The notes beneath the pieces are model-generated. The model ran no database searches. It was given only the letters and a program-made list of their open reading frames with translations, and had not been told where the DNA came from. A stretch of DNA of 32,280 nucleotides, taken from NCBI GenBank assembly GCA_033085395.1, contig JANQBS010000370.1, positions 1 through 32,280 of the forward strand. The letters run 5' to 3'. The position numbers and the translations under genes are program-made. Positions 1-8,821 of the stretch are shown here, piece after piece (position 1 is the stretch's first letter; the number at the start of each line of letters is the position of its first letter). This DNA is from Xanthoparmelia taractica (lineage: Eukaryota; Ascomycota; Lecanoromycetes; Lecanorales; Parmeliaceae).

Positions 1-77
1 ATATCCTATATCTTTCGGTATGGTATTCGAAAAACTAGTCCCATACCATCAAATATACCACACCTTTCCGACCCGTA
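1..77. mobile_element. Terminus of a hAT-like TIR element (cut by window edge)
   Basis: These bases are the exact reverse complement of 32204-32280 and match the left end of the complete small element at 28739-29015. The terminal motif TACGGGTCGGAAAGG reads on the minus strand with its outer tip at base 77, so the body of this element lies to the left, outside the window. The next 8 bases (78-85, attttaat) would be its target-site duplication, but the partner copy is not visible. Inside the end, GGTATGG and CCATACC can pair as a 7-bp stem. Assignment to hAT rests only on the 8-bp TSDs of its relatives in this window. Confidence 0.8.
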
Positions 78-85
78 ATTTTAAT

Positions 86-237
86 TGTAATAGTAAAAGG
101 GGTGTATTCAAATAGTTAATTCGTTGGGTGTCTAATTCTTAATTATTCTATGTTAGAAAATTCTATCTAAGTCAGCTAGCCAAGTACTTGCCTTGGCTAA
201 TTTCTTGAATAGCTTGGTAGATGCGTTTTCCGTGATA
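86..237 (-). repeat. 3' LTR of element A2
   Basis: This 152-bp repeat begins TGTAATAG and ends CCGTGATA on the plus strand; on the element strand it runs from TATCACGG to TTACA. It aligns without gaps to 28452-28603. The differences are mostly G/A and C/T, with two transversions by eye, as expected from RIP. TTAAT lies just outside (81-85). Confidence 0.92.
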
Positions 238-258
238 GCATTCACCGAAATAGAAGAA

Positions 259-276
259 AAGCGAGCGACCTCGCTT
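259..276. other. Conserved hairpin next to the 3' LTR (A2 copy)
   Basis: This is a perfect 7-bp stem, AAGCGAG and CTCGCTT, with the 4-base loop CGAC. It lies 21 bases from the LTR edge at 237. The same stem occurs at 8628-8645 (A1) and 15274-15291 (B) at almost the same distance from their 3' LTRs. Confidence 0.75.
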
Positions 277-361
277 GCTATATACATATTTGAAGTATAA
301 AAATAAGCACGTTGATGATAGCGTGATAGTATATTAACATTAACGAAAGTTAGTGGCAACG

Positions 362-421
362 AGGTCTTTTCGATAGTGACAGTGAGATCTTTCAATAGTA
401 ATAGTAAGGTCTTTTCGACGG
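362..421. repeat. Short tandem repeat, 22-23 bp unit, about 2.6 copies
   Basis: Units start at 362, 385 and 407 and begin AGGTCTTTTCGA, AGATCTTTCAAT and AGGTCTTTTCGA. The matching place in sister A1 (about 8497-8520) has a single unit, so the expansion is specific to the A2 lineage. It lies in the 3' untranslated region. Confidence 0.75.
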
Positions 422-846
422 CCAAACCATATAGTTAGAATATCAGTTAGTACATAAATAACAATAACACCTTCATGCCACAAATAACGACCATGCATTA
501 CTCTCTCTCTTCAATAATCACATAAACATTACCGAGTAGAGGGAAATATATCTCGATCGATAATACTCGTTGAACGTCTGAATATAAGTGTAATAAGTAA
601 ATATAGTGTGAGTATTATAATAAAGTAGCGAGATCATGTCTTTTAAGACGATCTTTTTTTTTGCGGGCAAGTTTAACTAAGAAGACGAAGATAAGATCGT
701 AAGTGTAATAGCTCGAATTCTAGCTACTTTCTCCTTATATTTTTTTACTAATTCTAGAGCATTATTAAGATTCTTAATATTATATTACTAGTTATATTTA
801 GAATTATACTTCTTTTATCTTATTAGATATTTTATAGTTAAATTAC

Positions 847-996
847 TATCACGATTTTTCTATATGTCAAAGGCTCGGGGAAAGAATGGGGAGGCTAGGT
901 TAAATTTGTATTAGTTTCTCAGCATCATCTTCGTCACTGCGGCTCTTAGAATTCTATAGACTTTTTAACCATTAATCTTAGATCTTTTCCATGACA
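847..996 (+). repeat. 5' LTR of element B
   Basis: This 150-bp repeat starts TATCACG (ancestral TGTCACGG presumably) and ends CCATGACA. It aligns over its full length to 15312-15461. Differences are nearly all transitions, with two transversions by eye. ATTAC precedes it. Confidence 0.93.
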
Positions 997-1324
997 ATAT
1001 AATAGCAACGCTTAATTTCGATGTTAAATAATAGTCGAATCGATTTAGGAGGTGTTCTTTATTAATATAGCTTACTTATCGTCATAGAATTCATCAAATA
1101 AGTGAGCTATTAGATTAGTAAGATCTTATTAGCTTTTCTCTCTATTCTTTATTTACTTAAAAGTTCTCTTATTTTGCTTCTCTTGTCAATTAGTCTTATA
1201 AATTAATATTAGCTACTTTAGTAGATAGATAAGTATTTATCCTCGCATTTAACATTTAGGAATTTATTATTATTGGCTATAAATACGCTAATTTAATATC
1301 TAACGATATCAAGGAGATTTATAA
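997..1324 (+). other. Primer-binding site and leader of element B
   Basis: Three bases after the LTR, TAATAGCAACG (1000-1010) occupies the primer-binding position. A2 has TGGTAGAAACG at the same offset, so the unmutated site was probably TGGTAGCAACG, starting TGG as expected for pairing with a tRNA ending in CCA. The rest of this stretch is AT-rich leader with no coding content I can support. It ends at TATAA (1320-1324), the duplication made by element A1. The leader resumes at 8822. Confidence 0.65.
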
Positions 1325-1474
1325 TGTCACGGAATCGCACTTGCCAAGTTAATCAAGATCGGCTAAGGCAAGTGCTTGGCAGACTGGCTGGCTTAGATAG
1401 ATTTTTCCAACTTAGAATAATCAAGAATTAGACACTCAACTAACTAACTAAATACACCCCTATTTGCTATTATA
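1325..1474 (+). repeat. 5' LTR of element A1
   Basis: This 150-bp repeat begins TGTCACGGAAT and ends GCTATTATA, where the 3' copy has GCTGTTACA. It contains an inverted repeat, GCACTTGCC with GGCAAGTGC (about 1337-1375), also present in the 3' copy at 8679-8717. Confidence 0.94.
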
Positions 1475-2402
1475 GTATAATAGCAACGTCAAATAGCTAT
1501 TATTAGCTATTTTAGAAGATTCTTCATTATTACTTCTTCATTATTACTTAATTAATACTTATTATAATTATTGAAATAATTCTTCTCCGCGGAGAACTAT
1601 ATTCTATCTAGTAAGATCCGCATATAAAATCATCGGATTTCCTACCCGAACGATCGAAATCCCACCTTACACTCACTGTTATTACTATTATCGCTGCAGC
1701 TCACTCATTATTACTACATTATTATATTGCCGCTGTTATAGATAATATTACTATCTTTTCAAGCACGTTGCCGCCCCTTTTAAATCACTCACCTCGCTAT
1801 CTTTGCTATAAAAAGAAAGGAAATACTACACTATTTGATTGCATGATGAAGAGGACTTAAATTCATATAATACACATCTTTATATTAATGAAAAATCTTT
1901 CTTATTAATATAAAACTACCTCTTCGTCACTAAAAAGATTACTATTATTCTATTTCCGTTATTAAAAAGACTACTATTATCCTATCTTCGTCAGAAACCT
2001 TTCTTATTAATATAATACTATCTCTACGTTATTAAGAAGACTACTATTATCCTGGCTTCGTTAGCTCTAAATTCTATCTCTCGAGATATTATTATTTTAA
2101 TCTTTTAAATAGACGAATTTCTTCACTTCGAGCACGCTTTTATTAGTCTCGTTATTAATAATATTAAATAATTTATTATCGATATCGTTAAGATTAATTT
2201 TAGATCTCTAGAGATCGTAAAAGAAGTAACGTTATTAATTCGTGACGTACGAGCAAGAGCTCGTTGTATATCTATTAAGTCACTAAACTAATCTACTAGC
2301 TAAGCACTTAATCGATTAATTTTTAGAATTACTCTAACTAGATTTAAGACTAATATTTAATTATTAAGAAAATTAAGAGAATCTTCTTCTACGAGCGATA
2401 CA
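1475..2402 (+). other. Leader of element A1 with primer-binding site
   Basis: TAATAGCAACG (1478-1488) lies three bases after the LTR and is the likely primer-binding site, decayed from a TGG-starting site. The remaining 0.9 kb matches the leader of A2 (27670-28451, inverted). No protein similarity is convincing here. It holds the 32-bp tandem repeat at 1931-2064 and, near 1670-1740, short runs around TCACT and TTATTAC. Confidence 0.7.
1898..2064. repeat. Leader repeats of element A1, 32-bp unit plus a larger direct repeat
   Basis: Units starting at 1931, 1963 and 2033 share GACTACTATTATCCT-like cores followed by TTCGT. The first two are exactly 32 bases apart. A larger block starting TTTCTTATTAATATAA at 1898 recurs near 2000. 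A2 has the same 32-base period in its leader (27975-28038) but only two units. Confidence 0.75.
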
Positions 2403-3990
2403 CCTTATTCTTTTTCTTTAAGAAGTTTTATTAAAAATTCTTCGATTACTAACTCTAATTCTAGCAATTTAATTAATTTAAACTTTATATCGAATTCTAC
2501 TTTAAATATAAGTATAAATTCTACTTTAAATTTAAGCATAAACTCTACTTCTAAAGATACTTCAAATAACTTCAATATAACTAAAAATAATAATATCAAC
2601 TAATAGAATACTAGCTTTTCATAGCAACAATAAATAGCTTTATAAGATTTTCTGCGTAGCGTATCTAAATCGCCTAATACGCGAGAACCGCTAAAATAGA
2701 ATAATATTAATGCTATAGTAGAAACTATATCGATCAATAGATGAAATACTAATAATGTGAGATTTTTTAACCCGATATATAAGGATAAGTCGATGACTTT
2801 CGATCCTTTTTTAATAAAGCATATATCAAAAGAGATTTACTTTCGAGATATATATTTATTTTTAAAGTATACCCGTGACGTAGCTAGCATTAAAGATAGT
2901 AAGCTCGTTCGTATAAATCTCTAAACTTATTTTAAGAGATCTACTTTAAAATAATAATTAAGCGAGCTTTTTATTAATAATAAGCGTCTAATAAAGCTCG
3001 AGAATAAATTAAATAAGTGAAAGAGAATATTAATCGAACGATTTAAGATATCTATTAATATAATAATTAATTCGTTATTAAAGAAGAGATATATCTTAAG
3101 AGATACTATTAGTAAAAGAGAGTCTTAAGAGTATATATAAAAGATCTTATATACTTCGAAGAATATCGGCTTAATTAATATTAAAAATTAGCTTAATATT
3201 ATTTATAATTACTTGAATACTAAGCTAAGATATGACTTAAGAAGATTAAAGAATCGAATTATCTTGCATAACTTTCTTAAGAAGATAAATAATCTTAAGC
3301 ATAACTAATGAATCTATATAAGCAGATATGGTTCGAGAATATATAGATTTTCTACGAGATCTTAGAATTATTCTTTTTAAAATTAGAGTAATAGCAATAG
3401 AGATATTTCTAATTAGTATTAACCTCGTTTATAATAGCAATTTTCTTCTCAACAATTTCGATTTTAGCAAAGTATAGATTCTAATAATTAATATCAGCGG
3501 CCTTACTTTTAATAGCGTTAAATTAACAATTAATATAAGTAATTAACTTAGTTATCTCCTCGTTAATTTAATAATTAAAATGTTTATTCAAATTTATAGC
3601 AAAACGCTTATTAGCAAAACGCTTAGCCTCGTCAGTCCCTATAAATCGCCGCATCAAACATATTAAATTTAATCTCGAATCGACCTTTATTTGATAATTA
3701 GCAATAGTAGTTATCTTTAAGGTTAACTTCAACTTAAGGTTTTTAGCAGAGCAATTAAAGGCCTTGATTTAATACTACAAATCGTTTAAAAGTAGCTACT
3801 TATTAAGCCTCTACTATTAACGAAAATACTAAATATAACAAATAAGCTTAAGGCTCGGACTATCAGAAAGAAAATATTAATGTCAAATACTCTTACTTTA
3901 TAGGCGAAGATCAACATGGAAATAAGATATATTATACTAATTCTAATAAGCTCCCTACGCAGTTAAATAATAATTAATTTACTAACTTTA
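2403..3990 (+). pseudogene. gag: gag of element A1 (capsid-like), inactivated
   Basis: Gag would form the particle that packages the element's RNA. From about 2403 the frame gives an Asn/Ser/Thr-rich head (repeats like NSTLNISINST), then from about 2758 a capsid-like stretch. The latter includes YFRDIYLF, LSEL and YILRDTISKRES and aligns with element B's better kept gag (YTLVETRSRRESASYI). After about 3350 follows a Gln/Asn/Ser-rich linker (NA..PRQSL, NRPLF). Many TAA and TAG codons stand where Gln is expected. No start codon can be fixed. At 3024-3031 AGAATATT is the uninterrupted form of the site where a hAT-like element entered gag of A2. Confidence 0.75.
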
Positions 3991-4004
3991 TGGAAATCGA
4001 AACC

Positions 4005-7000
4005 TACTGCCGAAGCTATCACGAATTCTTCTTATTCAAGATTAAATTACATAAGCATTTACGTGTTAACTGCTTTAAAAAGCACGTCTATATTAACGAA
4101 GCAGTGCTAATAAAGTCTTCTAACTCTAAGAAGTAACTTATAAAGTCTTCTAACCCTTCTAACTCCGTAGAGAAGCAATTAAAAATTATTAAGTCTACTA
4201 CTTTTAATTAGAATTTAAGAAATAATTTTACTTTTTAAAGTTAAACTTACGCTATAATTAGAGTTAAACTCGATTTTATTAATTAAGAGAATAAAGTTTA
4301 TACTAATATTAAATATAATATTCGAAGAGAGCTATCTTCAAAATAATAATATCTTTATAAATATATGAAATTAATGCTTCTAAGCATAAGACTTCGGAGG
4401 ATATTACGTAAGATATCTATTTTTCTAAAATTAATAATTAAGGTCGGAGAGTGCTTGCATATCTACGTAGAGAGCTATATATTATTAATAACTTACGTAT
4501 TAAAATATTTATTAAAAATAATATTATTAGATCTAAAGAGATTATTATTAATATAGTTAATAAGAAAGTAAGGATTAATAGCTATAGTACTACGATTAAT
4601 ATTACTGCTCGATCTCGAAGCGAGTTTATTCGAAGAAAGATTTATATTAAATTATCTATTTTCGTATCTTCATATAGCGAGATAATTCTATTAATTAAGA
4701 AAATCAATCTATTTAATAATCGTGATTTCTTATTTAAGTTAGCAGTATAGACGAATTTAATAATATTCGCTTATTTGATTAATTATATAATAACTAAAAT
4801 TCTAATTCGAAATAAGTCTAATATATCTATTTAAATCTTAAAGAAATTAAGACTTAAAAATATTCTTGAAATAAATTACGAAAACTACTTTTAAATTAAT
4901 ATCGAGTCTGAATTTATCTTAACGAAAAGAAATTTAAGTATAGACTTAAGCTTAAAATAATTAATTCTCTTGCTAGCTAAAGAAACTAAGCTATTAAATA
5001 AAATTATAATTTTCGAAGATATATAGACTAGAATTACATTGGCCGATCTAATTAACGAATTTCTATAGATCTAGCAAGATATCGACTTTATTAAAGTATT
5101 AGAAGAGAAATAAATAAAGCTTTCGCTAAAAAATAACTAATAAATTAAGATTAGCGAGAAAGTTAAGATTTATTCCTTAGATATACGAGATCGAGAAGTA
5201 GTCGATAAAGTCTTTAATAAGTTACACGAATAGAAAAGATTTAAATAAATTAAGGATTCTATATTTTTCTTCTATTCGATATTCGTTATATAAAAAATAT
5301 TATTTAATAATATTATTAAGAAAAGATCGATAATTAATATTCGAGATTTAAATAACTTATTACTTCGAGATATATATTTAATATCTCTTTAATAGAATAT
5401 AATTAAGATACTAGCTAAATATAATTTTATTTTAATAATTGATATTACTTTCTTTTTCTATTAATAACGAGTATATTTAGACTATCGCTATATATAGATA
5501 ATTATAAATTATAGAAATTAAGAAATCTTTAATGTTTTAATTATAAGTTATATAAATTCGATTATCTATATTTAACGTCAAATTAATAAGATCTTACAAT
5601 ATATTCTTAACGTAAAGACTTACGTTAATAATATAATTATAAATATTAAAATATTTTAATAGCACTTACGAGATCTCCATTAACTATTTAAGCTTTTCGT
5701 GAAATTTAATATTACTATTTCTTCTATAAAAGTCTTTCTAAGATATTTAAACGTTAATTTATTAAATAAAAAAGTTAATTTCTTCGACTTAATTTCGTTA
5801 GAGAATAAGCTTAAAGCTATCTTAAATTTATAGTATCTTAGCACTTTAAAAGAGCTTAAATACTATCTAGAATTAATTAACTATCTTCGCCAATATATTT
5901 ATTTCTATATATAATTAATATAGTTTTTATAGAATCTCAAAATATTACTTCTTAAGAAAACATTAAGCTTTAAACGTTAGAGAAAATAATATTCTTTTAA
6001 GATAAGATTATCTATAGCGTTAAAGAAGTAATTAACTTCTTTTTATCTTCTTCAAGAAGCACTATCTTAGTCTATAATTCTAATATATTTTAATAATACT
6101 CGAACTTTATAAATTAATCTAAATATCTTAAAGAAATTTAATTTTGAGGCGATAGTCTTTTATATTAAATCGAATGCATATAATAGTTAAAATAAATGAT
6201 CTTCTCGTGTAGACACGAAGTCTATTCTTTTTCTATTAAGGCTTCTAATTATAATAGAAAGAAATTACTAGTTTATAGAATTAAAGATTACTAATCTTAT
6301 TTAATATCTAAAGAAAATAAGATATATAATTGAATCTTTAAAGTATTCTATAAGAATATAGATCGATTACTCTATTATTATTAACATTATAAAGCAAAAT
6401 TCGATTATTTTAATTATATTAACAATACGAATAAATATTCGTTTGATTCGAGCTACATAATTCTTAAGATAGTTTAATTTAACTATCTCTTATAAATCAG
6501 GCAAAGAGTATATTATACCTAATGCTCTATTAAGGCTTGTAAGTCTAAATAGAGATAATTCGTTATCTTATTATTATTCGAAGTTAGATACTCTCTATAT
6601 TAATATTTTCATAGCGAGTCTAATAAAAATAAGTGTTATCTTTTATAATAAGTGTATTTAAGACTATTAATAAGATAATTATTAATAAAGAATTTCTTTA
6701 TAGCTCGATATTAATGAAAGTCCAGCTAGCGAGGACGTAGCTTCTCTGCCTTTCATACGGGGAAAGTAACTCTTTGCTATTAATACTGACCCCTATTTTT
6801 CACCTCGGCCGAAAAAAAATCAATAGCAAGAATAGTTAGAGTAGCAAACTCGGTCGAAAGGGAATCAATAGCAAGAGCAGCATAGTCTCCAGCGAGATCT
6901 TATCTTTCATATTAATAGAATTACTAGTTAATAACGACTTTATATTTTCTTCTTGCTAATAAAGAATATTCTTACTTTAATATATGAAAAAGAGTATCCT

Positions 7001-8330
7001 GGCTTTCAGAGATGCTACGAAATCGTTATCTTATTTTAATATATTTATAAAATTATAAAGCACTTACGAGACTTTATTCGATATTATTAAGAGTGTTTAA
7101 TGCTATAAATAAAAAGGCACGCATCTTACGATAGCTTACAATTAATCTTATCTCCGCTCGTATTCTTTTATACTCTAACTATTAACTTTATTTTAATATT
7201 ATTTCTCTCAAATTATAAATTGAATTATTTTATATCTATTATCTATAAGTTTATTAAAGTTATTTAATTAATCTTTAATAAATTAACTTGAAAAGTATCT
7301 AATTAGATAAAAGTATTTCTAAATCGACTTAATATTATTAATTAAAATTTTTTAAAAGTTATTATTAGCGATCGAGATAGAAAATTTCTTTCGAAGTTTT
7401 AAGAATCGCTTTTTAAACTATTAAAGATTTCTTTACTTTATTTAATAGTCTATTATTCGTAGATTAATAATGCGAGCGAACGTATTAATTAGACTATTGA
7501 GATAGCTTTAAGATACTTCGTGCATATTTTTAATAGATCTTCTTTATAATCGAAAGTTCTATCACGAATATAAATTATTTTTAAATAACTTCGTCTCTTC
7601 TAAAATTAAGATTATATCGAGCGAAGTAATCTACGATTTTACTTTAAATAGATCTTTAAATTTATTACGTTTATTAATTAAAATCGATTACGTCTCTACA
7701 CGAATTATAGCTAAAAATATTATTAATTTTATTTAAATATTTAATAAATTTTACTACGATAGAAAATACTAACTAATATTTCTTAGAATACAAGAATAGA
7801 TACTTCTTCGACTACACAAAGATTATAAGATCTCCTCTACTCTCGATATTATCAATAAGCTATTATAATAATATATTAATTCTTTTTAGATTATAAATAG
7901 AATAGATAGACTTATTTATAGACTTGCTATTTCTATAGAATAAAGAGTTTATTCTATTTTTACAATAATATAATTAAAGTCTTATTCTACGTCACAGAGC
8001 GATTCTTTTTAACCCTCTTAATCTCAACATATCTTATCTATTTCCATTATAATAATAATACTATTAATTTAGAAATCGAATGGCTTCTCAATAAGCGAAT
8101 TATTAAGAAAGAATATAATTTAATTATAATATACTTAATAAGATAAAAGAAATATAATCTTAAATATAATCAGTGATATAATATCAAGGATCTTAATAAT
8201 GCTTCTAAGTTATTAAAGAAATATAAGGAGAAAGCAGCTACAATTCGAGCTATTATACCTATATCTTCGTTTTCTTAGCCGAACGCAAAAGAAAAAGATC
8301 GTTCTAAAAAGTAACCTAAATAACACTTAC
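4005..8330 (+). pseudogene. pol: pol of element A1: zinc finger, protease, RT, RNase H, integrase, chromodomain
   Basis: This polyprotein copied and integrated the element. In order: a zinc-finger-like motif (4005-4076, C..(C/Y)HEFF…KLHKHLRV.C). The protease and its C-terminal region follow to about 4760; a 99-codon open stretch at 4451-4750 holds NNRDFLF, typical of this family. Reverse transcriptase spans about 5150-5900, with the catalytic motif changed to YVNN at 5621-5632. RNase H spans about 5950-6550 (YKSGKEYIIPNALLRL). Integrase spans about 6930-7800 (RSR.KISFEV, then ASERI.QTIEIALRYF). The chromodomain is at 8066-8252 (IEWLLNKRIIKKE…YNIKDLNNASKLL). More than one frame is needed and stops are frequent. 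The loss of both RT aspartates alone would abolish activity. Confidence 0.85.
6804..6893 (+). repeat. 45-bp in-frame tandem duplication in pol of A1
   Basis: The run starting CTCGGCCGAAA at 6804 recurs at 6849 as CTCGGTCGAAA, each followed by AATCAATAGCAAGA. The offset is exactly 45 bases, or 15 codons. The equivalent stretch of A2 (about 16720-16770) shows only one unit. It lies between RNase H and integrase in a locally GC-richer patch. Confidence 0.75.
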
Positions 8331-8666
8331 GCTATATCTACTTATTTCATATCTAAGCGCTCAACGAGTATTATTAATCGAGAAATATCTTTTCTCTACT
8401 CGATAACGTTTATATAATATTAAAGAAAGATAATAGTTATTTTATGACATGAAAAATTGATGTTTATTTACTAACTAATATTCTAACTATATGGTTTGAC
8501 CGTCGAAAAGACCTTATTGCCACTAACTACCCGCCAATTTTAGTATACTATCACCAAGGATTTACCTACTTGATTAACAAAGTTTTTCTATATACTGTAA
8601 TATGTATAACTTTAACATATATATAGCAAGCGAGGTCGCTCGCTTTTCTTCTATTTCGGCGAATGC
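8331..8666 (+). other. 3' untranslated region of element A1
   Basis: This is AT-rich sequence between the Lys-rich end of pol and the 3' LTR, matching A2 238-500 inverted. It contains the conserved hairpin at 8628-8645. No clear polypurine tract is left just before the LTR: the bases there read gcgaatgc. Confidence 0.65.
8628..8645. other. Conserved hairpin next to the 3' LTR (A1 copy)
   Basis: AAGCGAG, loop GTCG, CTCGCTT forms a perfect 7-bp stem, ending 21 bases before the LTR at 8667. Confidence 0.75.
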
Positions 8667-8816
8667 TATCACGGAATCGCACTTGCCAAGCCAATCAAGA
8701 TCGGCTAAGGCAAGTGCTTGGTAGACTGACTGACTTAGATAGATTTTTCCAACTTAGAATAATCAAGAATTAGACACCCAACTGACTGACTGAATACACC
8801 CCTATTTGCTGTTACA
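8667..8816 (+). repeat. 3' LTR of element A1
   Basis: This 150-bp copy starts TATCACGGAAT and ends GCTGTTACA, followed by TATAA. It is closer to the presumed original than the 5' copy in its interior (for example CTGACTGACTGAA against CTAACTAACTAAA), while its second base is mutated (TG to TA). Confidence 0.94.
8679..8717. other. Inverted repeat inside the A-type LTR
   Basis: GCACTTGCC at 8679 pairs with GGCAAGTGC ending at 8717. A further AGCC/GGCT can pair across a two-base mismatch, leaving a loop of about ten bases. The same arms are kept at 1337-1375, and a related pair is seen in the A2 LTRs. A role in transcript ends or promoter function is possible but only inferred. Confidence 0.6.
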
Positions 8817-8821
8817 TATAA

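Larger units (their letters stand above)
238..846 (-). pseudogene. 3' end of element A2: chromodomain tail and 3' untranslated region
   Basis: Read on the minus strand from 846, this continues the chromodomain that stops at 15467. The part before about 700 gives a decayed chromodomain tail (…YNIKNLNNALELVKKY-like) matching A1 at 8120-8250. Then follow a Ser-rich, Lys-rich tail and a 3' untranslated region matching A1 8330-8666. A 90-codon open stretch (153-425, minus) runs across this region into the LTR. It is not matched by an open frame in A1, so I do not call it a gene. The region contains a 22-23 bp tandem repeat and a conserved hairpin, listed separately. Confidence 0.8.
1325..8816 (+). 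mobile_element. Ty3/gypsy element A1, uninterrupted but decayed
   Basis: This is a 7.5-kb LTR retrotransposon on the plus strand with 150-bp LTRs at 1325-1474 and 8667-8816, flanked by TATAA (1320-1324 and 8817-8821). It lies in the leader of element B and is the only large element here without a nested insertion, so it is among the youngest. The order is primer site, long leader, gag, zinc-finger-like motif, protease, reverse transcriptase, RNase H, integrase, chromodomain. Its two LTRs differ at about 12 positions, all transitions by my count. It is the sister copy of A2 in inverted orientation. Confidence 0.94.

Noticed and set aside
153..425. 90-codon minus-strand open frame as a gene
   Set aside because: It runs from the 3' untranslated region of A2 into its LTR. 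The same place in A1 (8500-8720) is broken by stops and differs in length, and there is no family match.
2405..2599. 64-codon minus-strand open frame rich in Leu, Glu, Phe and Lys
   Set aside because: It is the antisense of the Asn/Ser/Thr-rich gag head of A1. The same antisense frame exists in A2 (27485-27667, plus), as expected for a low-complexity shadow.
8667..8816. This repeat as the 5' LTR of element B
   Set aside because: Its sequence matches 1325-1474, not 15312-15461, and TATAA brackets 1325-8816. The real 5' LTR of B is at 847-996, before the A1 insertion.
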